Shown here piece by piece: positions 17,108 to 26,245 of a DNA stretch of 44,262 bases. Positions within the stretch are counted from its first letter, which is position 1. The number at the start of each line of letters is the position of its first letter. The translations under genes were made by a program, and so were the position numbers. This DNA is from Defluviicoccus sp. bin129. GTDB lineage: Bacteria; Pseudomonadota; Alphaproteobacteria; MPNO01. The DNA lies in NCBI GenBank assembly GCA_002239065.1, contig MPNO01000039.1, forward strand, positions 1-44,262. Direction: 5' to 3'. The notes beneath the pieces are model-generated. The model was not told the DNA's origin. It worked only from the letters and a program-made list of their open reading frames with translations, and ran no database searches.

Positions 17108-18079
17108 CTACTTCGCGAACAATGCGCGGAGCTTGGGTCCGTGTTCGGGGCTGCGCTTGATAATGTTGGCCCAGCCAGCCTCGCGCGCCGCGGCGAGCCA
17201 TGCGGTGCGGTCGGCGCCGGTGAACTCGATCGTCTCGATGCCGTTCTTGGCCTGGACGACGACCGCCTTCTCGACGTCCGTTGCGAATCTGGTCGCGGCC
17301 TTTTCGTGCTCGATGACGATCCTGGTCATCAGCTCCTGCTGGGAACGGCCGAGAGCCTGCCATTTCTTCAGATTGACCAGAATCTCCAGATCGGCGTTGT
17401 AGAAGCCGGGATCGACCCGATACTTGGTCACCTTGTGCCAGTCCGGCAGGATGCCGGTGATCGGCCAGCCGTATCCGTGCACGGTGCCGTTTTCCATGTA
17501 GGTATAGACCTGGGCGATGTTGGAGCGCTGGGTGGTCGCACCGAGCGCCTGGAAAAAGGCGGTGTAGATCGGCGCCACGCGCAGATGCAGCCCTTTGAGA
17601 TCGGGCTTGTCGATCGGTTTGTTGAGATACAGGTGGAATGGCGTGTAGCTCATGATCCGGCCGATATAGTGCAGCCCCTTGGCCTCGTGCAGCCGGTTCA
17701 TGTAGGCCACCGCGCCATTGGCGCGGACCTCCTCGAGGCCGCGTTCGAGCATCTTGAACGCATCCACCTCGGGCAGGACGTTCTGATAGTAGGAGCCGGT
17801 GCAGCTCACGCTGTCGAAGACCCCCTTGGAGGCCTTCTGAACCAGGGTGAACGGGCTGCCGATAGCCGGCGCTCCGCCGCGGTAGTTCAGCGTCAGATCG
17901 CCCTTGGACTGCTCGTTGATATCGGCAATCAGGGCTTCGAACGGCCGGGCGAAATAGGTGCCCTTGGGAAAGCAGTTCGCCGCGCTCAGGGTGGTTCCCG
18001 ACACCGCCGGCCCGGCTCCCGCCAGCGTCGCGAGCGCGAGCGCGCCGGACAGGAATCCGATGATTTTGCGCATGTGCAT
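17108..18079 (-). CDS. TRAP transporter substrate-binding protein (DctP)
   Basis: A 323-residue exported binding protein. A signal peptide (MHMRKIIGFLSGALALATLAG) is followed by the DctP fold: AANCFPKGTYFARPFEALIADIN, the central DKPDLKGLHLRVAPIYTAFF with the Arg that binds ligand carboxylates, and YTYMENGTVHGYGWPI. The ATG at 18079 is chosen because AGGAGG lies 5 bases before it; another ATG six bases on is too far. It heads the TRAP unit. The RdhA/QueG-like gene upstream on the same strand ends 142 bases away, with a palindrome at 18098-18110 between. Confidence 0.9.
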   Translation of the reverse strand: MHMRKIIGFLSGALALATLAGAGPAVSGTTLSAANCFPKGTYFARPFEALIADINEQSKGDLTLNYRGGAPAIGSPFTLVQKASKGVFDSVSCTGSYYQNVLPEVDAFKMLERGLEEVRANGAVAYMNRLHEAKGLHYIGRIMSYTPFHLYLNKPIDKPDLKGLHLRVAPIYTAFFQALGATTQRSNIAQVYTYMENGTVHGYGWPITGILPDWHKVTKYRVDPGFYNADLEILVNLKKWQALGRSQQELMTRIVIEHEKAATRFATDVEKAVVVQAKNGIETIEFTGADRTAWLAAAREAGWANIIKRSPEHGPKLRALFAK

Positions 18080-18097
18080 TCTTGCCTCCTGTGCTGA

Positions 18098-18110
18098 CCG
18101 AAACTTTCGG
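18098..18110. promoter_or_regulatory. Palindrome upstream of dctP
   Basis: CCGAAACTTTCGG is a perfect 13-base palindrome around a central C, 19 bases before the dctP ATG and next to its AGGAGG. It could be an operator for the TRAP unit, or a small hairpin near the ribosome site. No regulator gene is nearby. Confidence 0.35.
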
Positions 18111-18221
18111 GTCGTGGTCATCCAGCCGGCCGAGCGTGCCGTGAAATCGCGTCCCAGGCAACCTGGACGCGGAATCGGAACGGGCCCCTTCGGGCGGCCG
18201 GCCGGCCGAGGCGCCGCCGCG

Positions 18222-19247
18222 TCAGTCCGGATCGTCGAGCCGGCGGCGGCGCCGGGTCATCTTCTCGGCGAGTTTGGGCGCGGTGCCGGTGCGGCTCCAC
18301 GGGCAGACGGCGATGCAGATGCCGCAGCCCTGGGTGTCGTTGAAATACGGGATGCATTTGTCGAAATCGACATACCAGCGTTCGACCCCGCGCACCCATT
18401 GCCGGTCGCGCGAGATCGCGTCGGGCGGGCAGGCGTCGGTGCAGACCCGGCAGAGGGTGCAGAAATCGTCGGCGCCGAACACGTCCCGCCCGTCGGCGAC
18501 CAGCGGCAGGGCGGTGAGCACGCCCCCGCGCCCCCCCCGGCGGCGCCCCGGGGGGGGGCGGGGGGCCGCGCGGGGGGGCGGGAGGGGGGAGCCGTAGCTC
18601 CGGTTGATCATCGAGCCGTGCTTGCCGAGCTCGCCCAGACCGGCCTCGATCGCGGCCGGGATCAGCGTTAGCGGCCCCGCGGCCGGCCCGCCATGCGGCC
18701 GGGCGTGGTAGCCCGCGCCCTGGATGAAGTTGGCCACCGCCCGCGCCGCGCGGGTGCCCCGGTTGTACTGCGTCATGGTCTCGACCGCGGCGGGGATCGC
18801 CGGCGCCTTGGCGAGCTCTTCGTGGTCCATGGCGACGCCGATCACCACGATCCAGGGCTCGGGCGCCTCGTAGCCCTCGAACACCCAGCCGGGATCGACC
18901 CGGGCGATGCCCACCAGATCGCCCTCGCTGGCGAGCGCGCACTCCTTCACCCGGCGCGACCAGGCTTCGGGCGTGTCGGTCTCCGGCGTCGCGGGCTTCT
19001 CGGGCGGCTTCCTTGCGCCGCGACCGCCGTATTTGAGGTGGAAGTCCTGAAGCTCGGGAAACGCCTCGAAGCGCTGCATGTAGTAGTCCTGCAGCGCCTT
19101 GTGCGGGATATCGACGCCGTAATGCCAGAACAGCGGGCTCGGCCGCCTGGGCGCGCGCTCGCCGCGCCCGTTGACCGCGTTGCCGGAGATGTCGGGGAAC
19201 AGCGCGCGCTGCTCTTCGGGGGTCCGGTAGGGGGGAGTCTTCCGCAT
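18222..19247 (-). CDS. 4Fe-4S protein of the RdhA/QueG superfamily
   Basis: A 341-residue protein with a C-terminal double 4Fe-4S domain: CTLCRVCTDACP, then a Cys nine residues before the CGICIAVCPW group. The middle (LGELGKHGSMINRSYGS...TALPLVAD) matches the cobalamin-binding fold shared by reductive dehalogenases and epoxyqueuosine reductase. It is too short for a respiratory dehalogenase and has no Tat signal. About 20 residues of Pro/Arg/Gly between YGS and VLTALPL come from a G/C homopolymer patch (18520-18590) and are suspect. GGAGCG precedes the ATG. It follows the TSUP permease by 20 bases. Substrate and activity are open. Confidence 0.72.
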   Translation of the reverse strand: MRKTPPYRTPEEQRALFPDISGNAVNGRGERAPRRPSPLFWHYGVDIPHKALQDYYMQRFEAFPELQDFHLKYGGRGARKPPEKPATPETDTPEAWSRRVKECALASEGDLVGIARVDPGWVFEGYEAPEPWIVVIGVAMDHEELAKAPAIPAAVETMTQYNRGTRAARAVANFIQGAGYHARPHGGPAAGPLTLIPAAIEAGLGELGKHGSMINRSYGSPLPPPRAAPRPPPGRRRGGRGGVLTALPLVADGRDVFGADDFCTLCRVCTDACPPDAISRDRQWVRGVERWYVDFDKCIPYFNDTQGCGICIAVCPWSRTGTAPKLAEKMTRRRRRLDDPD

Positions 19248-19267
19248 GTCTCACGCGCTCCATGCGC

Positions 19268-20014
19268 TCATACGATGGCCCGGCGGATCAGGTTGGCGCC
19301 GACCAGGATCAGGAAGCCGAACACGCCTTTGGAGAACACTTCGGGCGAGAGTCTGGCACCGATCCGCTGTCCGATCCACATGCCGGCGAAGGACGGCGGC
19401 AGCGCGGCGGCGCCGATCGCCGCCGCCTCGAAATCGAGCGCGCCCTGGGCGACCAGCGTCCCGCCCCACGGCAGCGCGGTGAGGAAGAAGGCGAGGCTCG
19501 CCGCCTGGAGGAAGGTCTCGCGGTCGAGCCCCAGCGCCTGGAAATAGATCGCGACCGGGCCGCCGACCGAGCCGGTCAGGCCGGTGAGCAACCCCGACAG
19601 CAGCCCGACGCCGGGCGAGTACCAGGCCTCGTGCCCGGCCGGGACGCGGAACCGGATGGCGAAGATGTTGACCAGCGAATAGACGATGATGACCGCCCCG
19701 AGCAGCGCGCCGACCAGCGTCTCGTCGATGGCGAAGAGCAGCACCGTGCCGAGCCAGGCGCCGACCCCCAGCGGCGCGATCATCGTCCAGAACCGCCTGA
19801 CCAGCGGCACCAGCATGCCACCCCGGGTCATCTGCCAGAAATTGGTGATCAGCACCGGCACGATGATCAGCGGCACCGCCTCCCTGAGCCCCATGGCGAG
19901 CGTCAGCACGGCGATCGCGGTGAGCGGCAGGCCGAGCCCGACCACGCCCTTGACGATACCGGCGGCGGTGAACGCGACCGCCGCGGTCGCCGCCAATGCG
20001 AGGTCGATGTCCAT
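19268..20014 (-). CDS. TSUP family permease (TauE/SafE type)
   Basis: A 248-residue membrane protein with about eight hydrophobic segments and the two-fold TSUP pattern: AGIVKGVVGLGLPLTAIAVL in the first half and GLLSGLLTGLTGSVGGPVAIY in the second. The family moves sulfite, sulfonates or small organic anions. It is first in a same-strand run with the Fe-S protein and the TRAP genes. The ATG at 20014 has only a weak GGCGG before it. The 109-base spacer to the divergent gene at 20124 shows no clear operator. Confidence 0.88.
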   Translation of the reverse strand: MDIDLALAATAAVAFTAAGIVKGVVGLGLPLTAIAVLTLAMGLREAVPLIIVPVLITNFWQMTRGGMLVPLVRRFWTMIAPLGVGAWLGTVLLFAIDETLVGALLGAVIIVYSLVNIFAIRFRVPAGHEAWYSPGVGLLSGLLTGLTGSVGGPVAIYFQALGLDRETFLQAASLAFFLTALPWGGTLVAQGALDFEAAAIGAAALPPSFAGMWIGQRIGARLSPEVFSKGVFGFLILVGANLIRRAIV

Positions 20015-20123
20015 CCGCCGCGGCCCGTCCCGTGAGCTCCAGCCGGTGCTTGTGCGCGGCCGGGCGCTTCATTAGCAATGCGGGGTCGCGACGAGTCCAC
20101 CCCTCGAGCCGGAGTACCGCCGG

Positions 20124-20927
20124 ATGACGCTGAGCCCGCCCCTTCGCCGCCTGATCGAGTCCGCCGCGCCGCTTTTCGCGGGCGAGGCGGAGGTCGTCCG
20201 CAGCTACTGGGATTCGCCGGTGCGCACGATCGAGACCGATTTGCGCTGGCTCGAATTGCAGGTGTTCAAGGAGTTCAAGGGCTCGGGCGTCGGCGACTAC
20301 GACAACCGGGGCGTCATCATGGGCCCGCTGACCGAGGTGCTGGAGGTCCTGCCCAGGATGGATATCGAGGTGCCGCGCCACCGCATCCGGGATCTGCTGG
20401 AAGGGCTGTACGAGGAGTTCACCCATCTGGTCGCCTTCGCCGATGTCTACGACGCGATCCGCCCGGCGGGCACGCCGAAGCTCGACCCGCATCGCTGCCA
20501 GGGCTGGGAGGAGGACAACGTGCTCACCCGGCTGCGCTACAGGACACTCGCCGAGAACGGCGAGATCGGCGTCCGCGCGTCGAGGTTCTCGGAGGGCGGG
20601 TATTGCACCCTGTTCCGCGAGGGCATGCGCATCGGCGGGCGCGGCGGCAACGACGCGCTGATCGCCGAGGCCTGCGCCAAAGTCTATGACGACGAGTTCG
20701 AGCACATGCTGGGCGGCATCGTCGGGCTCGACGCCGAGGGCATGACCGGGGACGAGTGGGCGCGCATGGAGGCGCTGGTCGCGGACCTGCTCAAGGCCCG
20801 CGTGACGATGCGGAACGGCCAGTTCTCCAACCCGCTCCCGCCCGAGCGGGTCGCCGAAATCCACGCCGGCGAGATCGACCCCATCGCCTTCGACTACGAC
20901 CGGGCCGAAACCCTGATGGCGGCTTAG
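20124..20927 (+). CDS. Uncharacterised helical protein, possibly ferritin-like
   Basis: I do not recognise this 267-residue protein. It is mainly helical and has no signal peptide or membrane segment. Two ExxH motifs, EEFTH near residue 97 and DEFEH near residue 192, lie in helices about 95 residues apart, with other acidic helices (WLELQVFKEF, LFREGM). This is the ligand pattern of a ferritin-like di-iron four-helix bundle, which would suit an oxygenase or hydroxylase. That is inference. It is divergent from the TSUP gene and converges on a DUF1330 gene 12 bases away. Confidence 0.6.
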   Translation: MTLSPPLRRLIESAAPLFAGEAEVVRSYWDSPVRTIETDLRWLELQVFKEFKGSGVGDYDNRGVIMGPLTEVLEVLPRMDIEVPRHRIRDLLEGLYEEFTHLVAFADVYDAIRPAGTPKLDPHRCQGWEEDNVLTRLRYRTLAENGEIGVRASRFSEGGYCTLFREGMRIGGRGGNDALIAEACAKVYDDEFEHMLGGIVGLDAEGMTGDEWARMEALVADLLKARVTMRNGQFSNPLPPERVAEIHAGEIDPIAFDYDRAETLMAA

Positions 20928-20939
20928 CGCCGCCCGGCC

Positions 20940-21233
20940 TCAGTCGATTCCCTCGATCACCCGGAAGTCGCGCTCGACCGCGCCTTCGAGCTTGACCACC
21001 GCGGCCTGGTAGTCGGGCCCGTCATGGGTCGCGAGCGCCTGTTCGAAGCTCGCGAACTCGACCACGACGGTGCGTTCCTTGACGCCCGCCTCGAAGGCCT
21101 CGATCCGCCCGCCGCGCGCGAGGAACTTGCCGCCGCCGGCCTGCACCGCCGGCCCCGCCAGCTTGGCGTATGCCGCCAGCGCGTCAGGGTCCTTGATCTC
21201 CCGGTAGCAACTCACCCAGTAGCCCTTCGCCAT
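20940..21233 (-). CDS. DUF1330 family protein
   Basis: A 97-residue dimeric alpha-beta barrel-like protein of the DUF1330 family, shown by MAKGYWVSCYREIKDPDALAAYAKLAGPA, the GGGKFLARGG strand and VVVEFASFEQALATHDGPDY. Members are small cytoplasmic proteins of unknown activity that often sit beside catabolic genes. AAGGAGG precedes the ATG. It lies 31 bases after the dehydrogenase gene on the same strand and is probably co-transcribed with it. Confidence 0.85.
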   Translation of the reverse strand: MAKGYWVSCYREIKDPDALAAYAKLAGPAVQAGGGKFLARGGRIEAFEAGVKERTVVVEFASFEQALATHDGPDYQAAVVKLEGAVERDFRVIEGID

Positions 21234-21264
21234 TGCGTCCTCCTTTCGGCGTTGTGTCGTCAGT

Positions 21265-22206
21265 CTAGCCCAGGCCGTCGTCGACCGTGACGTTCTCGGC
21301 CACCAGCGCGTGTCCTGCGCCCTCGGCCTCGTGCTGGAGCAGGATAGAGAAATCGATGTCGGTGTGCCCCTTGCCCACCACCGTCGACAGGATTTCGCGG
21401 GTCAGCGCGGTGACCGGCATCGGCACGTCGAGCGCGCGGCCGAGCGACAGGCCGAGATCGAGGTCCTTGCGCAGCAGCGGCGGGGTGAAGGTGGTGGTGT
21501 AGTCGAGATTGACCAGCGCGGGCGACTTGTAGCGCGTGAAGGTCGAGCCCATCACCGAGGCGTTGATGAACTCCAGAAACGCCGAGCGCGGAACCCCCGC
21601 CCGCTCGGCGAGCACGGTGATCTCCGACAGGCACTGGATGACCACGCCGAGCATCACGTTGTGGCAGATCTTGCAGGTCCGCGCGAGGTCGCCCTCGCCG
21701 ACCCAGGTCACGCCGGACGGGGCCATCGCCTCGAGTAGCGCGCGGACCTCGTCGAACGCGTCCCCGGGGCCCGACGAGACGATGGTGAGCTTCTTCGCCT
21801 CGACCACCTTGCCGTTGCCGCTGACCGGCGCGGCGAGGAACTGCGCGCCCCGTTCGGCGAGCGCCCGGCGCACGTCGTCGGAGGCCTCCTCGTCCACCGA
21901 GGAGCAGTCGACCACGATGCGGGGCGTCGCGGCGGGGTCGGACAGCAGCCCGTCGGGACCCGCGATCACCGCGCGCAAATCGTCGGGCCCGGCGACCATG
22001 GCGAACACCACGTCCCGGTCGGCGAGGTCGGCGGGGCTTGCGACGATCTTCGCGCCGAAGGCCGCGAGCGGTTCCGCCTTGGCCGCCGTCCGGTTGTAGA
22101 CCGTCACGTCGGCCCCCGCCTTGAGCAGCAGCTCGGCCATGGGAAAGCCCATGCGCCCGGCGCCGATCCAACCGACGGTGTTCCTGGTCACGGCATCGCT
22201 GGTCAT
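21265..22206 (-). CDS. NAD(P)-dependent oxidoreductase, 3-hydroxyisobutyrate dehydrogenase family
   Basis: A 313-residue beta-hydroxyacid dehydrogenase. The Rossmann motif is VGWIGAGRMGFPMAELLLKAGADVTVYNR near residue 10, the substrate loop is APVSGNGKVVEAKKLTIVSSG, and the catalytic Lys lies in CKICHNVMLG. It would oxidise a 3-hydroxy acid or reduce a semialdehyde. The ATG at 22206 follows GGGGGGA at the right distance; an in-frame start 14 codons upstream lacks one. It lies 51 bases after the GroEL-like gene end. The exact substrate is not known. Confidence 0.87.
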   Translation of the reverse strand: MTSDAVTRNTVGWIGAGRMGFPMAELLLKAGADVTVYNRTAAKAEPLAAFGAKIVASPADLADRDVVFAMVAGPDDLRAVIAGPDGLLSDPAATPRIVVDCSSVDEEASDDVRRALAERGAQFLAAPVSGNGKVVEAKKLTIVSSGPGDAFDEVRALLEAMAPSGVTWVGEGDLARTCKICHNVMLGVVIQCLSEITVLAERAGVPRSAFLEFINASVMGSTFTRYKSPALVNLDYTTTFTPPLLRKDLDLGLSLGRALDVPMPVTALTREILSTVVGKGHTDIDFSILLQHEAEGAGHALVAENVTVDDGLG

Positions 22207-22257
22207 CGCGGGTCCCCCCTGTTTGGTGTCGGCGGACAGGATGCGCACGGCGCCGGC

Positions 22258-23971
22258 TCAGGCAAGGCCCAGCCCTTCGAGCTCGTCGGCGCCGAAATCG
22301 GGCGTGGTCGGGCCGAAGCCTTCCGGCTCGCCCGATGGCGGCGGCGGGGGCCGGGCGAGCGCCGCCTCGGCGGTGAGAATCATCCCCGCCACCGAGGCGG
22401 CGTGGCGCAAAGCGGCCGCCGTCACGTCGAGCGGATCCTGGATGCCGGCCTCGGCCATGTCGCGGATTCCGCCGGCGATCGCATCGAAGCCGAGTTCCTT
22501 GTCGCGGGCCTCTTCCAGCCGGGCGGCGACCGCCCTGCCGTCATGCCCGGCATTGTCGGCGATCTGGCGGAGCGGCGCGGCGAGCCCCGCCCGCAGCACG
22601 CGGCGCGCGTGCGGGCCGCCGGGTGCGCGTTCCAGCGCCCGCGCGGCGTGCAGCAGCGCGGCTCCGCCGCCGGCGACGACGCCGTTGGCGAGCGCCGCGC
22701 CGGCGGGGTGGGCGCGGGCCGCCGCCGCCGCGGGCGGCGACGCGGTGGGCGGGCGCCGCGCGGGCGGCGCGGGCGGCCGAGCGCGCGCGTTCGCAGCGGT
22801 CGGCGATCTCCGCCCCGGACTCCCCGCCGATCCCGATCGACGCGACTCCTCCGGCCAGAAGCGCGAGGCGCTCGCCCAGCAGCTTGCGGTCGTATTCGGT
22901 CCCGGCGGCGGCGATGGCGTTGCGGATCTCGCGCCGCCGGTTCTCGACGGCGGCGGGCTCGCCCGCGCCTTCGACGAACAGCGTCTCGCCGGCGGAGATC
23001 ACCGCGCGCCGGGCGCTGCCGAGGAAGCCGGGACCGGCGTTTTGCAGCGCGAGCCCCTTGTCATCGGCGATGACGGTGGCGCCGGTCAGCACGGCGGCAT
23101 CCTCCAGCGCGGCGCGCCTTCGGTCGCCGAAATGGGGCGCCGTCGCCGCGACCAGGCTGAGCCCGCCGCGGATCTTGTTGGCGGTAAGCGTCCGCAGCGC
23201 CTCGCCCTCCACCGCCTCGGCGACGATGGCGAGCGGACGCCGCGCCCGAACCGCTTCCTCGAGCAGCCGGAGCAGGGGCTCGTGACGGTCGAGCCTGCCG
23301 TCGTAGAGCAGGATCAGCGGCTCTTCATAGGTGCAGAGCAGGGTTTCCGGGTCGGTCATGAAATAGGGCGACACGTAGCCCCGGTCGAAGCGCACCCCGG
23401 CGACGATCTCGCAGGCGATGCCCCGCCCCCGCCCGGGCTCGACATCGACGACGCCGTCCTCGCCGGTCGCCGCCACCGCCCGGGCGACGATCCCGCCGAT
23501 CTCCGCGTCGCCGTTCGCGGCCACCGTCGCGACCCGCTCCAGCGCCGGGCCGGGCTCCACCGGCCGCGCGGCCGCCCCGAGGGCTTCGAGAACGACCGTC
23601 ACGTTCGCCTCGATGGCGCGCTTCAACGCCACCGGGTCGGCGCCGGCGGCGACCGCCCCGATCCCCTCCTCGAGCAGCGCCGCGGCGATGACCGTGGCCG
23701 TGGTCCGCCCGTCGCCCGCCTCCCCGGCGGTGCGCGCGGCGGCGTTGCGGACCAGCCTCGCGCCCATGTCGGCGAAGCGGTCGGCAAGCTCGATCGACTG
23801 GGCGACGCGCGCACCGTCGCCTGTGAGGAAGGGCGGCTTGCCGTCCTCGGCGATCAGCACCGCGCGACCGGCCGGGCCGAGGGTCACGCGGACCGCATCG
23901 GCGAGGGTCCGGACCCCGGCTTGCAGCGCCTTCCGGCCCGCGAGCCCGAACGCGAGATAGGACGTGGTCAT
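22258..23971 (-). pseudogene. GroEL-like chaperonin, interrupted by a frameshift
   Basis: A divergent Hsp60 homologue. The first frame (from 23971) carries LADAVRVTLGPAGRAVL, TGDGARVAQSIEL, AGDGRTTATVIAAALLEEG and the apical domain to GGESGAEIADRCERAR. The second frame (to 22258) resumes at ALANGVVAGGGAALLHAARAL and runs to a Pro-rich tail, not GGM. The shift lies in a G/C-rich stretch at about 22700-22790. The residue aligned with the hydrolytic Asp398 of E. coli appears to be Ser, and no groES is next to it. It may be a real but misread gene of about 560 residues, or a decayed paralogue; the frame break itself is certain. Confidence 0.8.
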
Positions 23972-24019
23972 CCCTGCCGTTTTCCACCCCGTGCGAAGCG
24001 GCGGCCCCGCGCAATCGCG

Positions 24020-24856
24020 TCAGGCCATCAGGGCCAGCTCTTCCAGCAGATAGCCGCGGAACAGCGCGTAGTTCTCGACCATCGGGAAATGCCCGATCCC
24101 CTTCATCACGGTGAAGCGGCAGCCGGGGATCGAATCGGCGGCCTGGCGCGTCATCTCCGGCGTCGCCGAGTAATCGTACTCGCCGGTCAGCAGCGAGACC
24201 TTGCAGCGGTTGGTGTCGATCCGCTTGATGTCCTCGCGCGCGTCCCAGTCCTCGCAGTAGTACCAGACGTCGCCCTTGTAGACCCCGGGGCCGGACTGGC
24301 TGTAGTACCACCAGTTCTCGCGGCACCCCTCCTCCGGCGAGTCGGGGCCGTTGAGCCCGTAGGTGTAGCAGGCCGCGAGCTCGCCGCCGTGGATCGCCGG
24401 GTGGTGCAGGAAGTCGTTGTCCCGCCCCTCGGCGAAGGCGGTGCTTTCGAGCCCGACGATGCCGGCGATCTCGTCCTGGTGGTCGGAAGCGACCTTGAGC
24501 ACGATCGCCCCGCCCATCGAGCAGCCCATCACCACCGGGCGTTCGAGCCCGAGCGCGCGCCAGAAATCGCGGATCAACCCGAGATAGACCTCCGTCGTCA
24601 GGCGGTATTTCTCCAGCCACCACCCGTCGGGCGGGTTGGAGCGCCCGTGCAACGGCAGGTCGAAGGCGAGCACGCGGAACCGGGCGGTGATGTCGGTGTC
24701 GTTGAGCACGTGGCGGAACTGGCGGCTGTCGGCGCCCGCGGTGTGCAGGCAGATCAGCGGCCGTCCCTGCCCCGCCTCCTCGTAGAAGATGCGGTAGGGG
24801 CGCCCGCCGCTCTCCAGGTTGAGATAGCGGCCGACGACGGGCTCAAGATCGGCCAT
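24020..24856 (-). CDS. Alpha/beta hydrolase (meta-cleavage product hydrolase type)
   Basis: A 278-residue alpha/beta hydrolase. The nucleophile is Ser113 in MGCSMGGAIVL, the acid is probably Asp228 in LTGEYDYSAT, and the base is His256 in KGIGHFPMVE; the oxyanion loop is LHTAGADSRQF. Such proteins split C-C bonds of ring-fission products or hydrolyse esters. It overlaps the upstream SCP2-like gene by 14 bases (24843-24856), so the two are coupled. With a catechol 2,3-dioxygenase further upstream in the run, a role after meta ring cleavage is a reasonable inference. Confidence 0.85.
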   Translation of the reverse strand: MADLEPVVGRYLNLESGGRPYRIFYEEAGQGRPLICLHTAGADSRQFRHVLNDTDITARFRVLAFDLPLHGRSNPPDGWWLEKYRLTTEVYLGLIRDFWRALGLERPVVMGCSMGGAIVLKVASDHQDEIAGIVGLESTAFAEGRDNDFLHHPAIHGGELAACYTYGLNGPDSPEEGCRENWWYYSQSGPGVYKGDVWYYCEDWDAREDIKRIDTNRCKVSLLTGEYDYSATPEMTRQAADSIPGCRFTVMKGIGHFPMVENYALFRGYLLEELALMA

Positions 24857-25247
24857 CCGGCGGCTCCATCGTCTTGAGGATGTTCATCATGCGGTGCAGC
24901 GCGCGGGCGTTCTGCATCGCGGCCAGCGAATCGCCGTCGATCTCGAACTCCGGCACCCGCATCAGCATGGCGAAGAAGTCGTGATAGAGCGGCTCCGGGT
25001 CGGGTCGGATGAATCTTTCCCAGACCCGCATCGGCGCGGAAATGGTGAATCGGGCGGGCCGGTCGAATCGCGGGTTGTGGACGATGTCGGCGATCCGCCC
25101 CTCGCGCACCGAGAGCAGCCAGGCATCGCCTTCGAAGGCGAGCTTGAAGTCGAGCGAGAACCAGTCGCCGATCACCCGCATCTCGGGGTCTGCGTTGACC
25201 CGCTCGCGGTAGCGTTCCATCCACCCAGGCGTCGGTTTCGCGCCCAT
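24843..25247 (-). CDS. Small SCP2-like protein
   Basis: A 134-residue protein resembling the SCP2 sterol-carrier fold, with FEGDAWLLSVREGRIADI followed by ARFTISAPMRVWERF and, near the end, EFEIDGDSLAAMQN. SCP2 modules bind lipids or hydrophobic substrates. The similarity is by pattern only. The ATG at 25247 lies 8 bases past the stop of the preceding hydrolase, and the end overlaps the next hydrolase. This small protein between two hydrolases may present a hydrophobic substrate or intermediate to them. Confidence 0.7.
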   Translation of the reverse strand: MGAKPTPGWMERYRERVNADPEMRVIGDWFSLDFKLAFEGDAWLLSVREGRIADIVHNPRFDRPARFTISAPMRVWERFIRPDPEPLYHDFFAMLMRVPEFEIDGDSLAAMQNARALHRMMNILKTMEPPDGRS

Positions 25248-25254
25248 CGCGGCC

Positions 25255-26142
25255 TCAGGCGGCGAGCCCGTGACGGGCGAGGAAGTCCTCCATCGCCCGG
25301 ACGCAGGCTTCCGGCTCCTCGAGTTGCAGCATGTGGCCGGTGCGGGGGATCGCGACATAGTCGAAGCCGCCCTCCTCCGCCATCGCCTTGTTGGTGGTCG
25401 CCGTCGGCGACGGCCGCTCGACATCGGGATCGGCGCCGACCAGCAGCACCGGGCCGCCGAACTCCGACGCCACGGGCCACAAGTTCATCGGGATGTTGGC
25501 GATATAGGTCTCGGCCTCGACCTCGCCCGGGTAGCGGAGCGCCCAGCCGTCCCCGTCCGGCCTGAGGATCGAGCGCGCCATCAGCCCCTGGGCTCCCGCG
25601 ACCCATTTCCGGGCCGCGCGCCCGTTGGCGTATTCCGCCTCCTGCTCCGACGGATCGGCGAAGCGCGCGGGGCGCGACTTCGCCCAGTCGGCGAGGCGGT
25701 ATTCGAACTTCACCATCATGTCGAACAGCGCGTGGCCCTCGGGCGGGATGTCGGGCGGGTCGAACAGCACCAGCGCATCCCAGCGCCAGGCGGTCTCGAC
25801 CGCATCCTTCATCGCCGCGCGCCCCGACATCGAGTGGAAGGCGCCGACCGAGGGCTTGGCGCCGAACCGCGCCGAGATCTGCGTGTGAACCTCCGCCATG
25901 TCGCGCGCCATGTGGTCGTAATCGTGGTTCGACGTCGCGGCGGGAGGGTTCCGCCCGTGGTTCCGCATGTCGAACACGACCACGTCGTAGCGCGGGCAGA
26001 GCAGCCGCCAGAACGGCAGATAGCCGTCGATGGCGAAGCCGTTGCCGTGGCTCGCGAAGATGCGCAGGCGGGCATCCGGGTTGCCGTGACGGCGCGCGAC
26101 GATCTGCACCCCGTCGGCCATCGTGAGATCGACGGCCTCCAA
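25255..26142 (-). CDS. Alpha/beta hydrolase
   Basis: A 295-residue alpha/beta hydrolase. The usual GHSMGG elbow is altered to FHSMSG with Ser104 as probable nucleophile. The oxyanion segment is FASHGNGFAIDGYLPFW and the base His is in RTGHMLQLEEPEA. The start is uncertain: a TTG at 26142 keeps the first beta strand (EAVDLTMADGVQIVARR), while the ATG at 26121 is shorter, and neither has a well-spaced ribosome site. It is first in a three-gene run with the SCP2-like gene and the second hydrolase. The substrate is not evident. Confidence 0.8.
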   Translation of the reverse strand: MEAVDLTMADGVQIVARRHGNPDARLRIFASHGNGFAIDGYLPFWRLLCPRYDVVVFDMRNHGRNPPAATSNHDYDHMARDMAEVHTQISARFGAKPSVGAFHSMSGRAAMKDAVETAWRWDALVLFDPPDIPPEGHALFDMMVKFEYRLADWAKSRPARFADPSEQEAEYANGRAARKWVAGAQGLMARSILRPDGDGWALRYPGEVEAETYIANIPMNLWPVASEFGGPVLLVGADPDVERPSPTATTNKAMAEEGGFDYVAIPRTGHMLQLEEPEACVRAMEDFLARHGLAA

Positions 26143-26245
26143 AGGCTCGGGAACTTCGAGAATGCTCAGCGGAAAATACTCCCTGCCCTGCTTTGCCTCG
26201 CGCGCGGCCTCTCTATACCCAAACGGCGCGCGGCGGCCAAACCGG

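Noticed and set aside
18222..19247. Respiratory reductive dehalogenase
   Set aside because: No Tat signal, no membrane anchor gene (RdhB), and too short; only the superfamily can be claimed.
22541..22599. Short independent start at the C-terminal part of the GroEL-like gene
   Set aside because: Coding similarity to GroEL continues well upstream of that ATG in the same frame, so it is the tail of a frameshifted gene.
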